From the NCBI RefSeq assembly GCF_949769225.1, contig NZ_CATKPB010000001.1: a DNA stretch of 64,000 nucleotides. One strand, given 5' to 3'. This document shows, one piece after another, positions 25,996 through 34,132 of the stretch; the first letter of the stretch is position 1; each line of letters opens with the position of its first letter. The position numbers were made by a program, and so were the translations under genes. The notes beneath the pieces are model-generated. The model made no database searches, was not told where the DNA came from, and saw only the letters and a program-made list of their open reading frames with translations. The stretch is from Peptoniphilus_A genitalis. Its GTDB lineage: Bacteria > Bacillota > Clostridia > Tissierellales > Peptoniphilaceae.

Positions 25996-28749
25996 ATGGA
26001 AAAGAAATTTGATGTCAGAGGTATGACTTGTTCTGCTTGCGTCGCCAATGTAACCAAGGCTGTAGAAAAGCTTGATGGCGTAAGCAATGCCAACGTCAAC
26101 CTCATGACCAACTCAATGAAGGTTAATTTTGATGAAAATAAAATAAATGATGAAGAAATTATAAGAGCTGTGGAAAAAATTGGCTATGGGGCAAGTCCAG
26201 CTGGAGAAAAAATAAAAAGCCAAGACAAACCAGTGGATGACAGGGAGAGAGCCCTTAAGAACAGGCTAATCTCTTCCAGCATCTTTATGCTGATCCTCAT
26301 GTATATTGCCATGGGTCACATGGTCCACTTGCCAACTCCAAGCGTTTTTCATGGAAGAGAAGGGGCAGTAATTTTTGCCTTCTCGCAATTTCTCTTGGCT
26401 CTTCCAGTTGTCTACATCAACAGAGACTTTTACATCTCTGGCTTCAAGGGGCTTAAGAACAGGGCGCCCAACATGGACAGCCTTGTTGCCATTGGGTCTT
26501 TGGCGGCTCTTGTCTATGGAATCTTTGCCATTTACATGATGGCCTATGGCTTTGGCCAAGGAGACATGGAGCTTGTAGATGCCTACAGGCACAATCTTTA
26601 TTTTGAGTCATCAGCAATGATTTTGACCCTTATAACTGTTGGGAAATACTTGGAAGAAAAGTCCAAGAACAAGACAAGGTCATCTCTTGAAAAGTTAATG
26701 GACCTTGCCCCAAAGATGGCAACTGTTATAGAAGATGGCAAGGAAGTCGTAAAAAATATTGAAGATGTAAGGGTTGGAGATATTTTACTTGTAAGGCCTG
26801 GAGAATCTGTGGCAGTTGATGGCAAGGTTATTGAAGGTGCATCATCTCTTGATGAATCAGCGGTGACTGGCGAGTCAATACCAGTTCAAAAGTCTGTGGG
26901 CGACAGGGTAATCTCGGCTTCAATTAACACAACGGGATCCTTTAAGTTCCAAGCAGAAAAAGTCGGCGAGGACACAACAATTTCTCAAATTATAAAGTTG
27001 GTGGATGAAGCTAACCAGTCCAAGGCTCCTATTGCAAAACTTGCAGATGAAATTGCGGGAGTTTTTGTTCCAGCAGTCCTACTCATAGCTGCTGCAACTT
27101 TTGGTATCTGGATGGCCCTTGGCTACGGATTTGAAAATGCCCTTAACTTTGCAATTTCTGTCCTAGTTATTTCTTGTCCTTGTGCCTTGGGACTTGCAAC
27201 TCCAGTTTCAATAATGGTGGCAACAGGCAAGTCTGCCGACTTTGGACTTCTATTTAAGAATGCGGAAGTCCTAGAAAATCTCCACAAGATTGACGTCATT
27301 GTCATGGATAAGACTGGTACTATTACAGAAGGCAAGCCAATCTTAACAGATATTGTGACAGACCTAGACCAAGCTGAATTCTTAAAAATTGCTGGGTCCC
27401 TAGAAAAAAATTCTCAACATCCACTGGCTTCTGCAATTTTAAATTACACTGTAGAAAAGAATATAGACTTAGAAGAAATCACTAACTTCAATTCAGTTAG
27501 TGGCAGGGGCCTAAATGGAGAAGTCGCTGGTAAAAAGTATCTTGCTGGAAACCTTGAATACATGCTTGAAGAAAAAATCGACCTAAGAGGCTTTAAGGCT
27601 AAGGCAGAAGAACTTGCAGGAGAGGGCAAGACTTCCATGTACTTTGCCAATGAAAATGAAGTTTTGGGGATAATTTCTGTCAAGGACCTACCTAAGAAGT
27701 CATCAAGAGATGCAATTAGGCTCCTAAGAGACATGGGAAAGAAGATTATTATGCTAACTGGAGACAATGAAAAAACTGCAGAAGCAATCGCCAAGGAAAT
27801 TGGAGTTGACGAAACCCTTGCAGGTCTTCTTCCACAAGATAAGAACAAGGAAATCGACAAAATTCAAAAATCTGGCAAGAAGGTCCTTATGATTGGGGAC
27901 GGAATCAACGATGCTCCTTCCCTTGCTAAGGCCGACATAGGAATGGCAATAGGTCATGGGACAGATGTGGCAATTGAGTCATCAGACGTTGTCCTAATGA
28001 GGTCCGACCTCTTAGATGTTGTTTCAGCTCTTGAACTTTCCAAGGCAACAATAAAAAACATAAAGGAAAATTTATTCTGGGCCTTTTTCTATAACACAAT
28101 TGGAATTCCACTTGCAGCAGGCCTCTTGTTCCCAGCCTTTGGGATTAAACTTTCCCCAATGTTTGCTGCCTTTGCCATGAGTATGTCATCAGTTTTTGTT
28201 GTCAACAATGCCTTGAGGTTAAGAAGATTTAAGCCAAGGGGAGTGAAGAGATCCTTGGAAGAATCAAATTCTGCAAGAGAAAAAGAAAAGGTAGATAAGC
28301 AAAAAGATTTGGAAAAAAGTGAAAAAATTACTAGAATAGAAGTAGAAGGCATGATGTGTGGCCACTGCGAGAAGAGGGTTGCCGATGCCCTAGAAAAAAC
28401 TGGCAAGGCAAAGAATGTAGTAGCAAGCCACGAAAACTCTTCTGTAGAATTTATAGACCAAGGTCTAAGTTCAGAAGAAATAAAAAATGCCATTGAAGAT
28501 GCAGGTTATAAAATTATTAAAAATAAAGGAGAAGATAGTATGGAAAAAATTTTAAATGTTGAAGGAATGTCTTGCAAGCACTGTGTAGCATCAGTAAGGA
28601 AAGCTCTTGAAGGTCTTGATGGAGTAAGAGAAGCAGACGTAAACCTTGATGACAAGAAGGCAAGGGTAGAACTTGACAAGGACCTTGCAGATGAAGCCCT
28701 TGTTAAGGCAGTTGAAGATGCTGGTTTTTCTGCAAAAATAGAAAAATGA
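25996..28749 (+). CDS. copA: Copper-exporting P-type ATPase CopA fused to two C-terminal metal-binding domains
   Basis: The ATG at 25996 fits GGGAGG five bases upstream; the ATG at 25984 lies before it and has no such site. The 917-residue protein has one N-terminal HMA domain (GMTCSAC, C12 and C15), the transport motif SCPCALG, the phosphorylation site DKTGT and a GDGINDAPSLAKADIGMAIG hinge. Two further HMA domains follow the last helices: GMMCGHC near residue 790 and GMSCKHC near residue 857. HMA domains at the C-terminus are unusual, and the last appears to be a fused copper chaperone. csoR overlaps its stop (ATGA). Confidence 0.93.
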   Translation: MEKKFDVRGMTCSACVANVTKAVEKLDGVSNANVNLMTNSMKVNFDENKINDEEIIRAVEKIGYGASPAGEKIKSQDKPVDDRERALKNRLISSSIFMLILMYIAMGHMVHLPTPSVFHGREGAVIFAFSQFLLALPVVYINRDFYISGFKGLKNRAPNMDSLVAIGSLAALVYGIFAIYMMAYGFGQGDMELVDAYRHNLYFESSAMILTLITVGKYLEEKSKNKTRSSLEKLMDLAPKMATVIEDGKEVVKNIEDVRVGDILLVRPGESVAVDGKVIEGASSLDESAVTGESIPVQKSVGDRVISASINTTGSFKFQAEKVGEDTTISQIIKLVDEANQSKAPIAKLADEIAGVFVPAVLLIAAATFGIWMALGYGFENALNFAISVLVISCPCALGLATPVSIMVATGKSADFGLLFKNAEVLENLHKIDVIVMDKTGTITEGKPILTDIVTDLDQAEFLKIAGSLEKNSQHPLASAILNYTVEKNIDLEEITNFNSVSGRGLNGEVAGKKYLAGNLEYMLEEKIDLRGFKAKAEELAGEGKTSMYFANENEVLGIISVKDLPKKSSRDAIRLLRDMGKKIIMLTGDNEKTAEAIAKEIGVDETLAGLLPQDKNKEIDKIQKSGKKVLMIGDGINDAPSLAKADIGMAIGHGTDVAIESSDVVLMRSDLLDVVSALELSKATIKNIKENLFWAFFYNTIGIPLAAGLLFPAFGIKLSPMFAAFAMSMSSVFVVNNALRLRRFKPRGVKRSLEESNSAREKEKVDKQKDLEKSEKITRIEVEGMMCGHCEKRVADALEKTGKAKNVVASHENSSVEFIDQGLSSEEIKNAIEDAGYKIIKNKGEDSMEKILNVEGMSCKHCVASVRKALEGLDGVREADVNLDDKKARVELDKDLADEALVKAVEDAGFSAKIEK
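28540..28749 (+). CDS. Possible free CopZ-like chaperone from internal start in copA
   Basis: In frame with copA, AAGGAG at 28526-28531 lies eight bases before an ATG at 28540. Translation from here gives a 69-residue protein with one HMA domain, GMSCKHC, the normal size of CopZ. The upstream residues (NKGEDS) look like a linker. Either copZ was fused by loss of the copA stop, or both fused and free forms are made. No product has been observed, so this is an inference from the ribosome site and size. Confidence 0.45.
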   Translation: MEKILNVEGMSCKHCVASVRKALEGLDGVREADVNLDDKKARVELDKDLADEALVKAVEDAGFSAKIEK

Positions 28750-29015
28750 GAGCAGACAAGGAAGTCCAACTTAGAAAATTAAAGACTGTCAGGGGACAAA
28801 TTGATGGCTTGATAAAAATGGTTGAAGAGGACAGGTACTGCCTAGACGTATCCAACCAGCTAATGGCATCAATCTCCATCCTAAAAAACATCAACAAGGA
28901 TGTCCTGACAGCCCACCTAAGGGGGTGCGTCAAGGATTCCTACTCCAAGAGCCAGGAAGAAATTGACGAGAAAATCGAAGAGATTAATACAATAATAAAC
29001 AAGTTGTCAAAGTAG
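28746..29015 (+). CDS. csoR: Copper-sensing repressor CsoR
   Basis: The 89-residue all-helical repressor has the Cu(I) ligand set of CsoR: C32 (RYCLDV), H57 and C61 (HLRGC). The fold begins with LRKLKTVRGQIDGLIKMVEE. In this family Cu(I) binding releases DNA. It overlaps the copA stop by four bases and is the last regulatory gene of the unit. The likely operator lies at 25968-25985. Nickel- or sulfur-responsive relatives lack this Cys-His-Cys set. Confidence 0.9.
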   Translation: MRADKEVQLRKLKTVRGQIDGLIKMVEEDRYCLDVSNQLMASISILKNINKDVLTAHLRGCVKDSYSKSQEEIDEKIEEINTIINKLSK

Positions 29016-29021
29016 GTTTTT

Positions 29022-29483
29022 ATGAAATTTAAAAAATTATTTTATTTGTTTGTGATCTTAATCTTTCTCACAGCTTGCAAGAAGGACGAAAGTCATGAGA
29101 TAAAATTCTCCACTGGAGAAGTTTATAAATTTGAATCTTTAAGCGTGGAAGTAATTGCAGATGAAGAAAAAATGACTACAAGAGAGATTTTTTCTTCTGA
29201 AAACAATGAAGAAAAGTTAGGAGAGATAATAAGTCTCTTGGGAAACTGTAAAGTTGTGGACCAGAGATATTCCTATGCTTCAATCCCAGGTTATAAAAGT
29301 TTATTAATCAATTTTCACAATAAAGATGAGGAAGATACAATTTATATGTACGACTCAGAAAGAGATAGAGATACCAATAAATTTCACTATTCTTTCTATG
29401 GAAAGCTTGGCAACCAAGAAGGTCCTACACTCTTATCAGATAAGGACTTAATTTCGGAGATAAAATATATAATAGACAAATAA
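29022..29483 (+). CDS. Predicted lipoprotein, function unknown
   Basis: The 153-residue protein has a lipoprotein signal with the lipobox LTAC at residues 16-19, so C19 would be lipidated and the mature protein held on the outer face of the membrane. The rest is soluble, with no recognised domain. It lies six bases after csoR and before a terminator, so it is probably transcribed with the copper genes. A role in copper handling is only suggested by position, since the mature part is not rich in Cys, Met or His. Confidence 0.65.
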   Translation: MKFKKLFYLFVILIFLTACKKDESHEIKFSTGEVYKFESLSVEVIADEEKMTTREIFSSENNEEKLGEIISLLGNCKVVDQRYSYASIPGYKSLLINFHNKDEEDTIYMYDSERDRDTNKFHYSFYGKLGNQEGPTLLSDKDLISEIKYIIDK

Positions 29484-29497
29484 AAAATAATGATAGC

Positions 29498-29533
29498 ACC
29501 CTTTTACTGGATGAACAGTAGGAGGGTTTTTTT
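29498..29533 (+). terminator. Intrinsic terminator of the copper operon
   Basis: ACCCTTTTACTG pairs with CAGTAGGAGGGT through 12 positions (two G-T pairs) around GATGAA, followed by seven T residues. Confidence 0.85.
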
Positions 29534-29600
29534 ATAACAAGTCAAATTACATAAATGAAATTTATTTAAGACTAATAAAAAATATATTCTCGCTTCAAAA

Positions 29601-29661
29601 TGTCAAAAGTATTTGACATTGAATTGAGGGAAGTATATAATAATGTCAAAAGTATTTGACA
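29601..29661 (+). promoter_or_regulatory. Consensus promoter framed by two identical operators
   Basis: A perfect TTGACA (29613-29618) and TATAAT (29636-29641) are 17 bases apart. An identical 18-base inverted repeat, TGTCAAAAGTATTTGACA, occurs at 29601-29618, overlapping the -35 box, and at 29644-29661, covering the likely start site. A dimeric repressor at both sites would block the promoter. The small XRE protein at 30008-30199 is the obvious candidate. Confidence 0.8.
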
Positions 29662-29673
29662 TGGGAGGTAAAT

Positions 29674-30000
29674 ATGAATACTATAAATTTTTTTGAATCC
29701 AAGCAAACTTTATTTTTAAGTTTCCTATTATTATTCATAATAGCATCATTAGTGTGTAGTCTAATTATGATAATTACCTTGATTAAAAAAGGAGATGAGA
29801 GAAAGGGATTTATTGTAAAAAAATCTAGTTTAAGTGCTTTAATAGTTGGGATAGTATTTTTAATTATTAATATAATTTGGAATATTTTCTTTGAGCAAAA
29901 ATCTAGTATTGGATTTGAAGATAATCCTATAGTTTATATTGGCATAATATCTATTGCCTTCAATATTTCATATTTGATCAATTGGAAAAAATATAGGTGA
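29674..30000 (+). CDS. Small three-helix membrane protein
   Basis: The ATG at 29674 follows GGGAGG and gives 108 residues with three hydrophobic segments: LFLSFLLLFIIASLVCSLIM, LIVGIVFLIINIIW and IVYIGIISIAFNISYLI. A TTG at 29656 is in frame but lies within the operator and before the ribosome site. It ends seven bases before the XRE gene. Such membrane protein plus XRE pairs are common in Firmicutes and mostly uncharacterised. No function is proposed. Confidence 0.7.
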   Translation: MNTINFFESKQTLFLSFLLLFIIASLVCSLIMIITLIKKGDERKGFIVKKSSLSALIVGIVFLIINIIWNIFFEQKSSIGFEDNPIVYIGIISIAFNISYLINWKKYR

Positions 30001-30007
30001 TTAAAAA

Positions 30008-30199
30008 ATGAAAAATCACATAAAAGAAATTAGGGGTCAAAAGGGACTACTTCAACAAGAATTAGCTGATATATGTAATGTAAGCAGACAAACAGTTAAT
30101 GCAATTGAAAATAACAAGTATGATCCCACACTTGAACTTGCCTTTAAATTGGCAGCAGCCCTAGAGACCACAGTAGATAAATTATTCATATATGAATAA
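30008..30199 (+). CDS. Small XRE-type repressor
   Basis: This 63-residue protein is almost only a helix-turn-helix (LLQQELADICNVSRQTVNAI, then ENNKYDPTLELAFKLA), the Cro/YozG kind. GGTGATT precedes the ATG. It shares a transcript with the preceding membrane protein and a promoter flanked by two identical operators, so self-repression is likely. Such small regulators often respond to the level of a partner membrane protein. Confidence 0.85.
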   Translation: MKNHIKEIRGQKGLLQQELADICNVSRQTVNAIENNKYDPTLELAFKLAAALETTVDKLFIYE

Positions 30200-30222
30200 A
30201 AATTTGACGGCAAAACATAAAG

Positions 30223-30256
30223 AAATCACGGTAGAAATATGTTACCGTGATTTTTT
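30223..30256 (+). terminator. Intrinsic terminator
   Basis: AAATCACGGTA and TACCGTGATTT form an 11-bp perfect stem, with a T run. The convergent phospholipase D gene ends 14 bases later. Confidence 0.9.
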
Positions 30257-30269
30257 AATATTTAAAATT

Positions 30270-31682
30270 TTACCAGGTACAAAGGCCTGTCTTTTCTTGG
30301 ATTTTCCAGAGGATTCTCAAAATGAATCCTTTTTCATAAAAGTCCTCAAGAGGCAAAGTGTAATCGCCATCTTCATTATTCCAAATTCTTGCGTAGTAGT
30401 TCTTCATCTCCTTTGCCATAGGAGAATCTTTTTCCATTTCCACTGCAAGGTTTGTCTCAAGGTTAAAGTTATCCAAGTTTCTCCTTGTGTAGTTGGCTGA
30501 TCCAAGTATGGCAAGGGGGTTCTTGTCCATGAAGTCGAAGTAAATAAATTTTGTGTGGAACTGCTCGCCAGATGTTTGGTACCAGCGAATATTTATGTCT
30601 GGATAGTCTTCCTTTAATTCGCTTAGGGCAGGTCTATTGGGTGATCCATTTTTCTCAAGACCAAAGGCATCCTTGTTGAGGTCTGCAATGATTTTTACAT
30701 CAACACCACGCTTTGAAGCCTCGCCTAGCTCTCTTAAAATCCTAAATTCTGAAAGATAAAAGATTCCAAGATTTATCTCGTCGCCCTTCTTTGTTTCCTT
30801 AATATTTTTTGAAATCTCATCATAAATTTTTCCTTCAGTGATGACCTTTAACTTGTAAGGAGAAGTGACTTCTTCTGCCTTAAAGTTTTCTATTACATCA
30901 GGAAATTTGTCAAAAAATATGGACTCTGACTTAATTAAGTCCTCCATAGACTTGCCACGAAAGACCATTGCCACGTTTGAGTGGTGGGCTGAAGGGTCGT
31001 GGGGGTTTGCCGATGCAACTAGGGCTTCCTTTTCTGAAATCAAGACCTTCCTGTGGTTGCCCTTGAAGTTGGCAAGTTTTAAAATGGACCTAATATTTAC
31101 CTTGTCGGCATCCTTGTCAAAAAAGTTTTTTATCCAGCCGCCACCAGATGTCCCAAACCATTGGAGGTAGGCCCTGTAAAAGCCAGAAACTAGGGCGTTG
31201 GAGTCACGCATCTTATTTAAGTCAGTAACTACCACATCAATTCCATTTTCACGAAGCCTCTTTAGATTATCTTCTTCATAAGCCCCGTAAAAATTATTTA
31301 TGGGGTCTGTGACAAATAAAATTGGCATGGCAGGATTTTCCTTCTTCTTAGCAATTAAGAGGTCCGTCATTTCTTCCACTTGACTTGGAAAATTCATTGT
31401 ATCAGGGTACTCGTCGTTAAAGAGGAAGAAGTCCACCATTAGAAAGTCCTTGGCATTTTTAATAAGTTCCATCTCACGCTTAAAGATCCTCTTCTCGTGA
31501 AGTCTCTTTCCATCCTTTAAGTAGGTCAAGTCATACAAAAATTCGCAGTCGGCATCCACAAAGTCAGATGACAGGTTGGTGCCAGGTGGATTTTTAGTAC
31601 TTAAGCTGTATATAATTGGAATAATAACAAGTAGTAAAATAATTATCATAATTTTCTTTTTCTTTTTCAAAATTTTCTCCAA
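30270..31682 (-). CDS. Membrane-anchored phospholipase D-like protein
   Basis: The 470-residue protein has one N-terminal membrane segment (IMIIILLLVIIPIIYSL) and two HKD-type motifs: NHRKVLISEKEALVASAN and HTKFIYFDFMDKNPLAILGS, then ANYTRRN. This is the phospholipase D superfamily, which includes cardiolipin synthases and nucleases. One membrane anchor instead of the usual two makes cardiolipin synthase less certain. It is preceded on the same strand by the small membrane-anchored protein, eight bases away. The extracellular side is likely. Confidence 0.8.
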   Translation of the reverse strand: MEKILKKKKKIMIIILLLVIIPIIYSLSTKNPPGTNLSSDFVDADCEFLYDLTYLKDGKRLHEKRIFKREMELIKNAKDFLMVDFFLFNDEYPDTMNFPSQVEEMTDLLIAKKKENPAMPILFVTDPINNFYGAYEEDNLKRLRENGIDVVVTDLNKMRDSNALVSGFYRAYLQWFGTSGGGWIKNFFDKDADKVNIRSILKLANFKGNHRKVLISEKEALVASANPHDPSAHHSNVAMVFRGKSMEDLIKSESIFFDKFPDVIENFKAEEVTSPYKLKVITEGKIYDEISKNIKETKKGDEINLGIFYLSEFRILRELGEASKRGVDVKIIADLNKDAFGLEKNGSPNRPALSELKEDYPDINIRWYQTSGEQFHTKFIYFDFMDKNPLAILGSANYTRRNLDNFNLETNLAVEMEKDSPMAKEMKNYYARIWNNEDGDYTLPLEDFYEKGFILRILWKIQEKTGLCTW

Positions 31683-31690
31683 AATTAAAA

Positions 31691-32107
31691 TCAGTTTTTG
31701 GGAATTAGGTCTTGGACCCTTGTCCCAGTACTTCCATATTCTCTATCAAATTTAATATTATACTTTCCTGTGTCTGGATATCTAAGATAATAAAAAATTT
31801 CCTCACCGTTTCTCAAATTTTCATTTTTGCTCCACTCAATACTTGGATTGTGAAGAATCTTTTCTATCTCTTCTCTGTCCTTCTCATTTTTTAAACTTAC
31901 AATTTTTGGATATTCAAGGATTTCTATCTCAGCCTTGCCAGATCCATCGTAGCCAGTGAAGTGAAACTGCACTGTGAGAGGGTCCATTGTCACATAGGCG
32001 TCAGGCTTTCTTATCTTTGCATGATAAAAGCAAGTAGAAAATATTATTAAGATTGCAAAAATTATAAAAGCCACATTCTTTTTATTTCTTAAGTCCTTCT
32101 TAGCCAT
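31691..32107 (-). CDS. Membrane-anchored protein, function unknown
   Basis: From the ATG at 32107 (GGAGGG upstream) the product has 138 residues. An uncleaved or lipoprotein-like hydrophobic stretch (VAFIIFAILIIFSTCF) includes a cysteine. The remaining ~100 residues form a predicted extracellular domain with many beta strands and no family known to me. It is co-directional with the phospholipase D-like gene and probably in the same unit. A TTG one codon upstream is a less likely start. Confidence 0.55.
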   Translation of the reverse strand: MAKKDLRNKKNVAFIIFAILIIFSTCFYHAKIRKPDAYVTMDPLTVQFHFTGYDGSGKAEIEILEYPKIVSLKNEKDREEIEKILHNPSIEWSKNENLRNGEEIFYYLRYPDTGKYNIKFDREYGSTGTRVQDLIPKN

Positions 32108-32163
32108 CAAGAGTCCCTCCTTTTCCCTATTATATCAAAAATATTTATAAAAAATTAAAATAA

Positions 32164-32203
32164 TTGACAAGTGTTATAGACTGTTATATAGTGTTATGTA
32201 ACA
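32164..32203 (+). promoter_or_regulatory. Promoter and GntR-type operator
   Basis: TTGACA (32164-32169) and TATAGT (32187-32192) are 17 bases apart. TGTTAT recurs at 32172, 32182 and 32192, exactly ten bases apart. The last copy is part of the palindrome TGTTATGTAACA at 32192-32203. The adjoining GntR gene encodes the likely binding protein. Confidence 0.7.
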
Positions 32204-32213
32204 AGGAGGCAAA

Positions 32214-32603
32214 ATGAAAATTATTTTAATAAATGGATCCTCAATTCCTCTTTATGAACAGATAAAGAATGCTATAAAAGAAAACATTTTAAAAAACAAG
32301 GTTGGAGAAGGAGAACAGCTTCCTTCTGTAAGGACTCTTTCCAAGGACTTAAAGGTAAGCATCTTGACAGTAAAAAAGGCCTACGACGAACTAGAAGAAG
32401 AAGGATTTGTTGAGTCTAGGCAGGGACTTGGAACCTTTGTGGCCAGTAAGGACTCAGAGGTCAAGAGAGAAGAATTACAAAAGGAATTGGAAAATCACTT
32501 GCAAGAAGCCATAAAATTATCAGCCGATTTAGATTTAGACAAAGAAACAATTTTGGAATTATTTGAATTTTTATACAAGGAGGGTTTGGACTATGACGAA
32601 TAA
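32214..32603 (+). CDS. GntR-family regulator, YtrA/PmtR type
   Basis: The 129-residue protein has a winged helix (SSIPLYEQIKNAIKENI, EQLPSVRTLSKDLKVS, TVKKAYDELEEEGFVESRQG) and only a short C-terminal dimerisation helix, which defines the YtrA subgroup. These repressors usually control an adjacent ABC transporter. ACAAGGAGG gives a strong ribosome site. It overlaps the ATPase gene by 11 bases. PmtR of staphylococci, which controls a peptide exporter, is a close model, but the cargo here is unknown. Confidence 0.88.
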   Translation: MKIILINGSSIPLYEQIKNAIKENILKNKVGEGEQLPSVRTLSKDLKVSILTVKKAYDELEEEGFVESRQGLGTFVASKDSEVKREELQKELENHLQEAIKLSADLDLDKETILELFEFLYKEGLDYDE

Positions 32604-33435
32604 AATTGAAGTTAAAAATTTGAAAAAGACCTATGACAATTTTGTCTTGGGAAAAAATTCCTTTGAAATAAAAAAGGGATATATCACTGGATTTATTGGA
32701 AAAAATGGAATGGGAAAGACAACAACTATAAAATCTCTCTTGTCCTTAATAAATTATGATGGAGAAGTATTTGTGGACGGAGAAGATGCAAGGAATTTAA
32801 ATTATCTTCAAGATGTGGGGATAATTATGGACGATTCCTTCTTGTCAAAAGACTGGAAAATTTCCATGGTCAATGAGGCAATGAAGTGTGGCTATGAAAA
32901 TTGGCAGGAAGATAAATTTTTTTCATATATCAAAAATTTTGGCATTGAAAAAAATAAAAAAGTTAAAGAACTTTCTCGTGGAATGAAAATAAAGCTTATG
33001 TTTTCTATAGCCCTTTCTCACCAGGCAAATCTCTTGATTTTAGATGAGCCAACAAGTGGACTTGACCCAAGTATGAGAGATGAACTCACAGATATTTTAA
33101 AAGACTTTGTAGAAGATGAAAATAACACAGTGCTTTTTTCCACACATATCACTGAAGACTTGGACAGGATTGCCGATTATATAATTTTTATCGACCAAGG
33201 AAAGATTGTCGAAAATTCTAGTAAAGAAGATTTTCTGGAAAAATATTTGGTTTTAAAGGGAGGGGAAGAAGATAGAGAACTTTTAAAAGATTTTGATCTT
33301 CTTGGCATAAAATCTTCAGACACTTCCTTTGAAGCCCTTGTAAAAAATATAGATATAGAAAAAATTCCAGATGAATTAATTCTTGAAAATCCAGATATAA
33401 ATAAAATTTTAGTTTTATATGGGAGGAAGAAATGA
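32593..33435 (+). CDS. ABC transporter ATPase (GntR-controlled)
   Basis: The ATG at 32593 is preceded by AAGGAGGG and lies inside the end of the GntR gene. The 280-residue ATPase shows Walker A (GKNGMGKTTTIKSLL), a signature segment LSRGMKIKLMFSIAL and Walker B LLILDEPTSGLDP. The C-terminal extension of about 60 residues is common in ABC-2 type ATPases. The permease follows with a four-base overlap. An export or defence role is likely, as for YtrB or PmtA. Confidence 0.88.
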   Translation: MTNKIEVKNLKKTYDNFVLGKNSFEIKKGYITGFIGKNGMGKTTTIKSLLSLINYDGEVFVDGEDARNLNYLQDVGIIMDDSFLSKDWKISMVNEAMKCGYENWQEDKFFSYIKNFGIEKNKKVKELSRGMKIKLMFSIALSHQANLLILDEPTSGLDPSMRDELTDILKDFVEDENNTVLFSTHITEDLDRIADYIIFIDQGKIVENSSKEDFLEKYLVLKGGEEDRELLKDFDLLGIKSSDTSFEALVKNIDIEKIPDELILENPDINKILVLYGRKK

Positions 33436-34082
33436 AGGACATTAAAAAAATTATGAGGCTGGATTATATTTCAATTAAGCCCTATTTCACAATAAAAAAT
33501 CTTTTAATAATGCTTATACTCTATTTAGTTTACTTTTTTATGACGAAAAATCCACTAATAGCAATCTCAATGCCCCTATTGTTTGCCATGATGTATTCCT
33601 CTTATCCTTTTCTTGTGGAAGACGAAGCTGGTATAGATTCACTTTACAAAATTTTTGGCATAAAGGGAGATAAAGTTGTGAAAGGAAGATATGCCTTTGC
33701 CTTAATTTTATTTATGGCAGCTATAATTATAGGACTAATATTTTCAATTGTAGCATCATTTTTTGTGAAATTTGATATAAAAATTGTCCTTCCAATTGTC
33801 GGGTCTTTCTTTATAGTTTTTGTTTTTTTGATTTCTATGCAGTATCCCCTTTACTTTAAGTATGGATACAAAAAGGCAAAGACACTTTCAGCTATTAGTT
33901 TTGTGGTAATTGCTCTAATTTCTTTTTTAAGTACGACCTTCAGAGATTATTTAAAAGACCTACTTAATTTAATGACAAATAATAAATTAATAAGCCTTTT
34001 AATTATCCTATTTATAATTTTTACAATAATTTCTATTTCGATAAAGCTTTCAGAAAAATTTTATAAAAATAGAGATTTCTAA
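33432..34082 (+). CDS. ABC-2 type permease
   Basis: The 216-residue membrane protein has six hydrophobic segments, consistent with a single ABC-2 permease domain. It opens with MKDIKKIMRLDYISIKPYF, as in the ABC2_membrane_5 group found beside YtrA-type regulators. It overlaps the ATPase gene by four bases. Dimerisation would be needed for a full transporter. The terminator follows after 8 bases. Confidence 0.8.
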   Translation: MKDIKKIMRLDYISIKPYFTIKNLLIMLILYLVYFFMTKNPLIAISMPLLFAMMYSSYPFLVEDEAGIDSLYKIFGIKGDKVVKGRYAFALILFMAAIIIGLIFSIVASFFVKFDIKIVLPIVGSFFIVFVFLISMQYPLYFKYGYKKAKTLSAISFVVIALISFLSTTFRDYLKDLLNLMTNNKLISLLIILFIIFTIISISIKLSEKFYKNRDF

Positions 34083-34090
34083 AAAAAATA

Positions 34091-34119
34091 AGGTGTTGGA
34101 AAAAATCCAGCACCTTTTT
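34091..34119 (+). terminator. Intrinsic terminator after the GntR-ABC operon
   Basis: AGGTGTTGGA and TCCAGCACCT form a 10-bp stem around AAAAA with a T run. The convergent ABC exporter gene ends at 34133. Confidence 0.9.
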
Positions 34120-34132
34120 GTTTTGTAAAACT

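Noticed and set aside
30192..30500. 102-codon plus-strand frame after the XRE gene
   Set aside because: Runs through a terminator hairpin and into the antisense of the phospholipase D gene.
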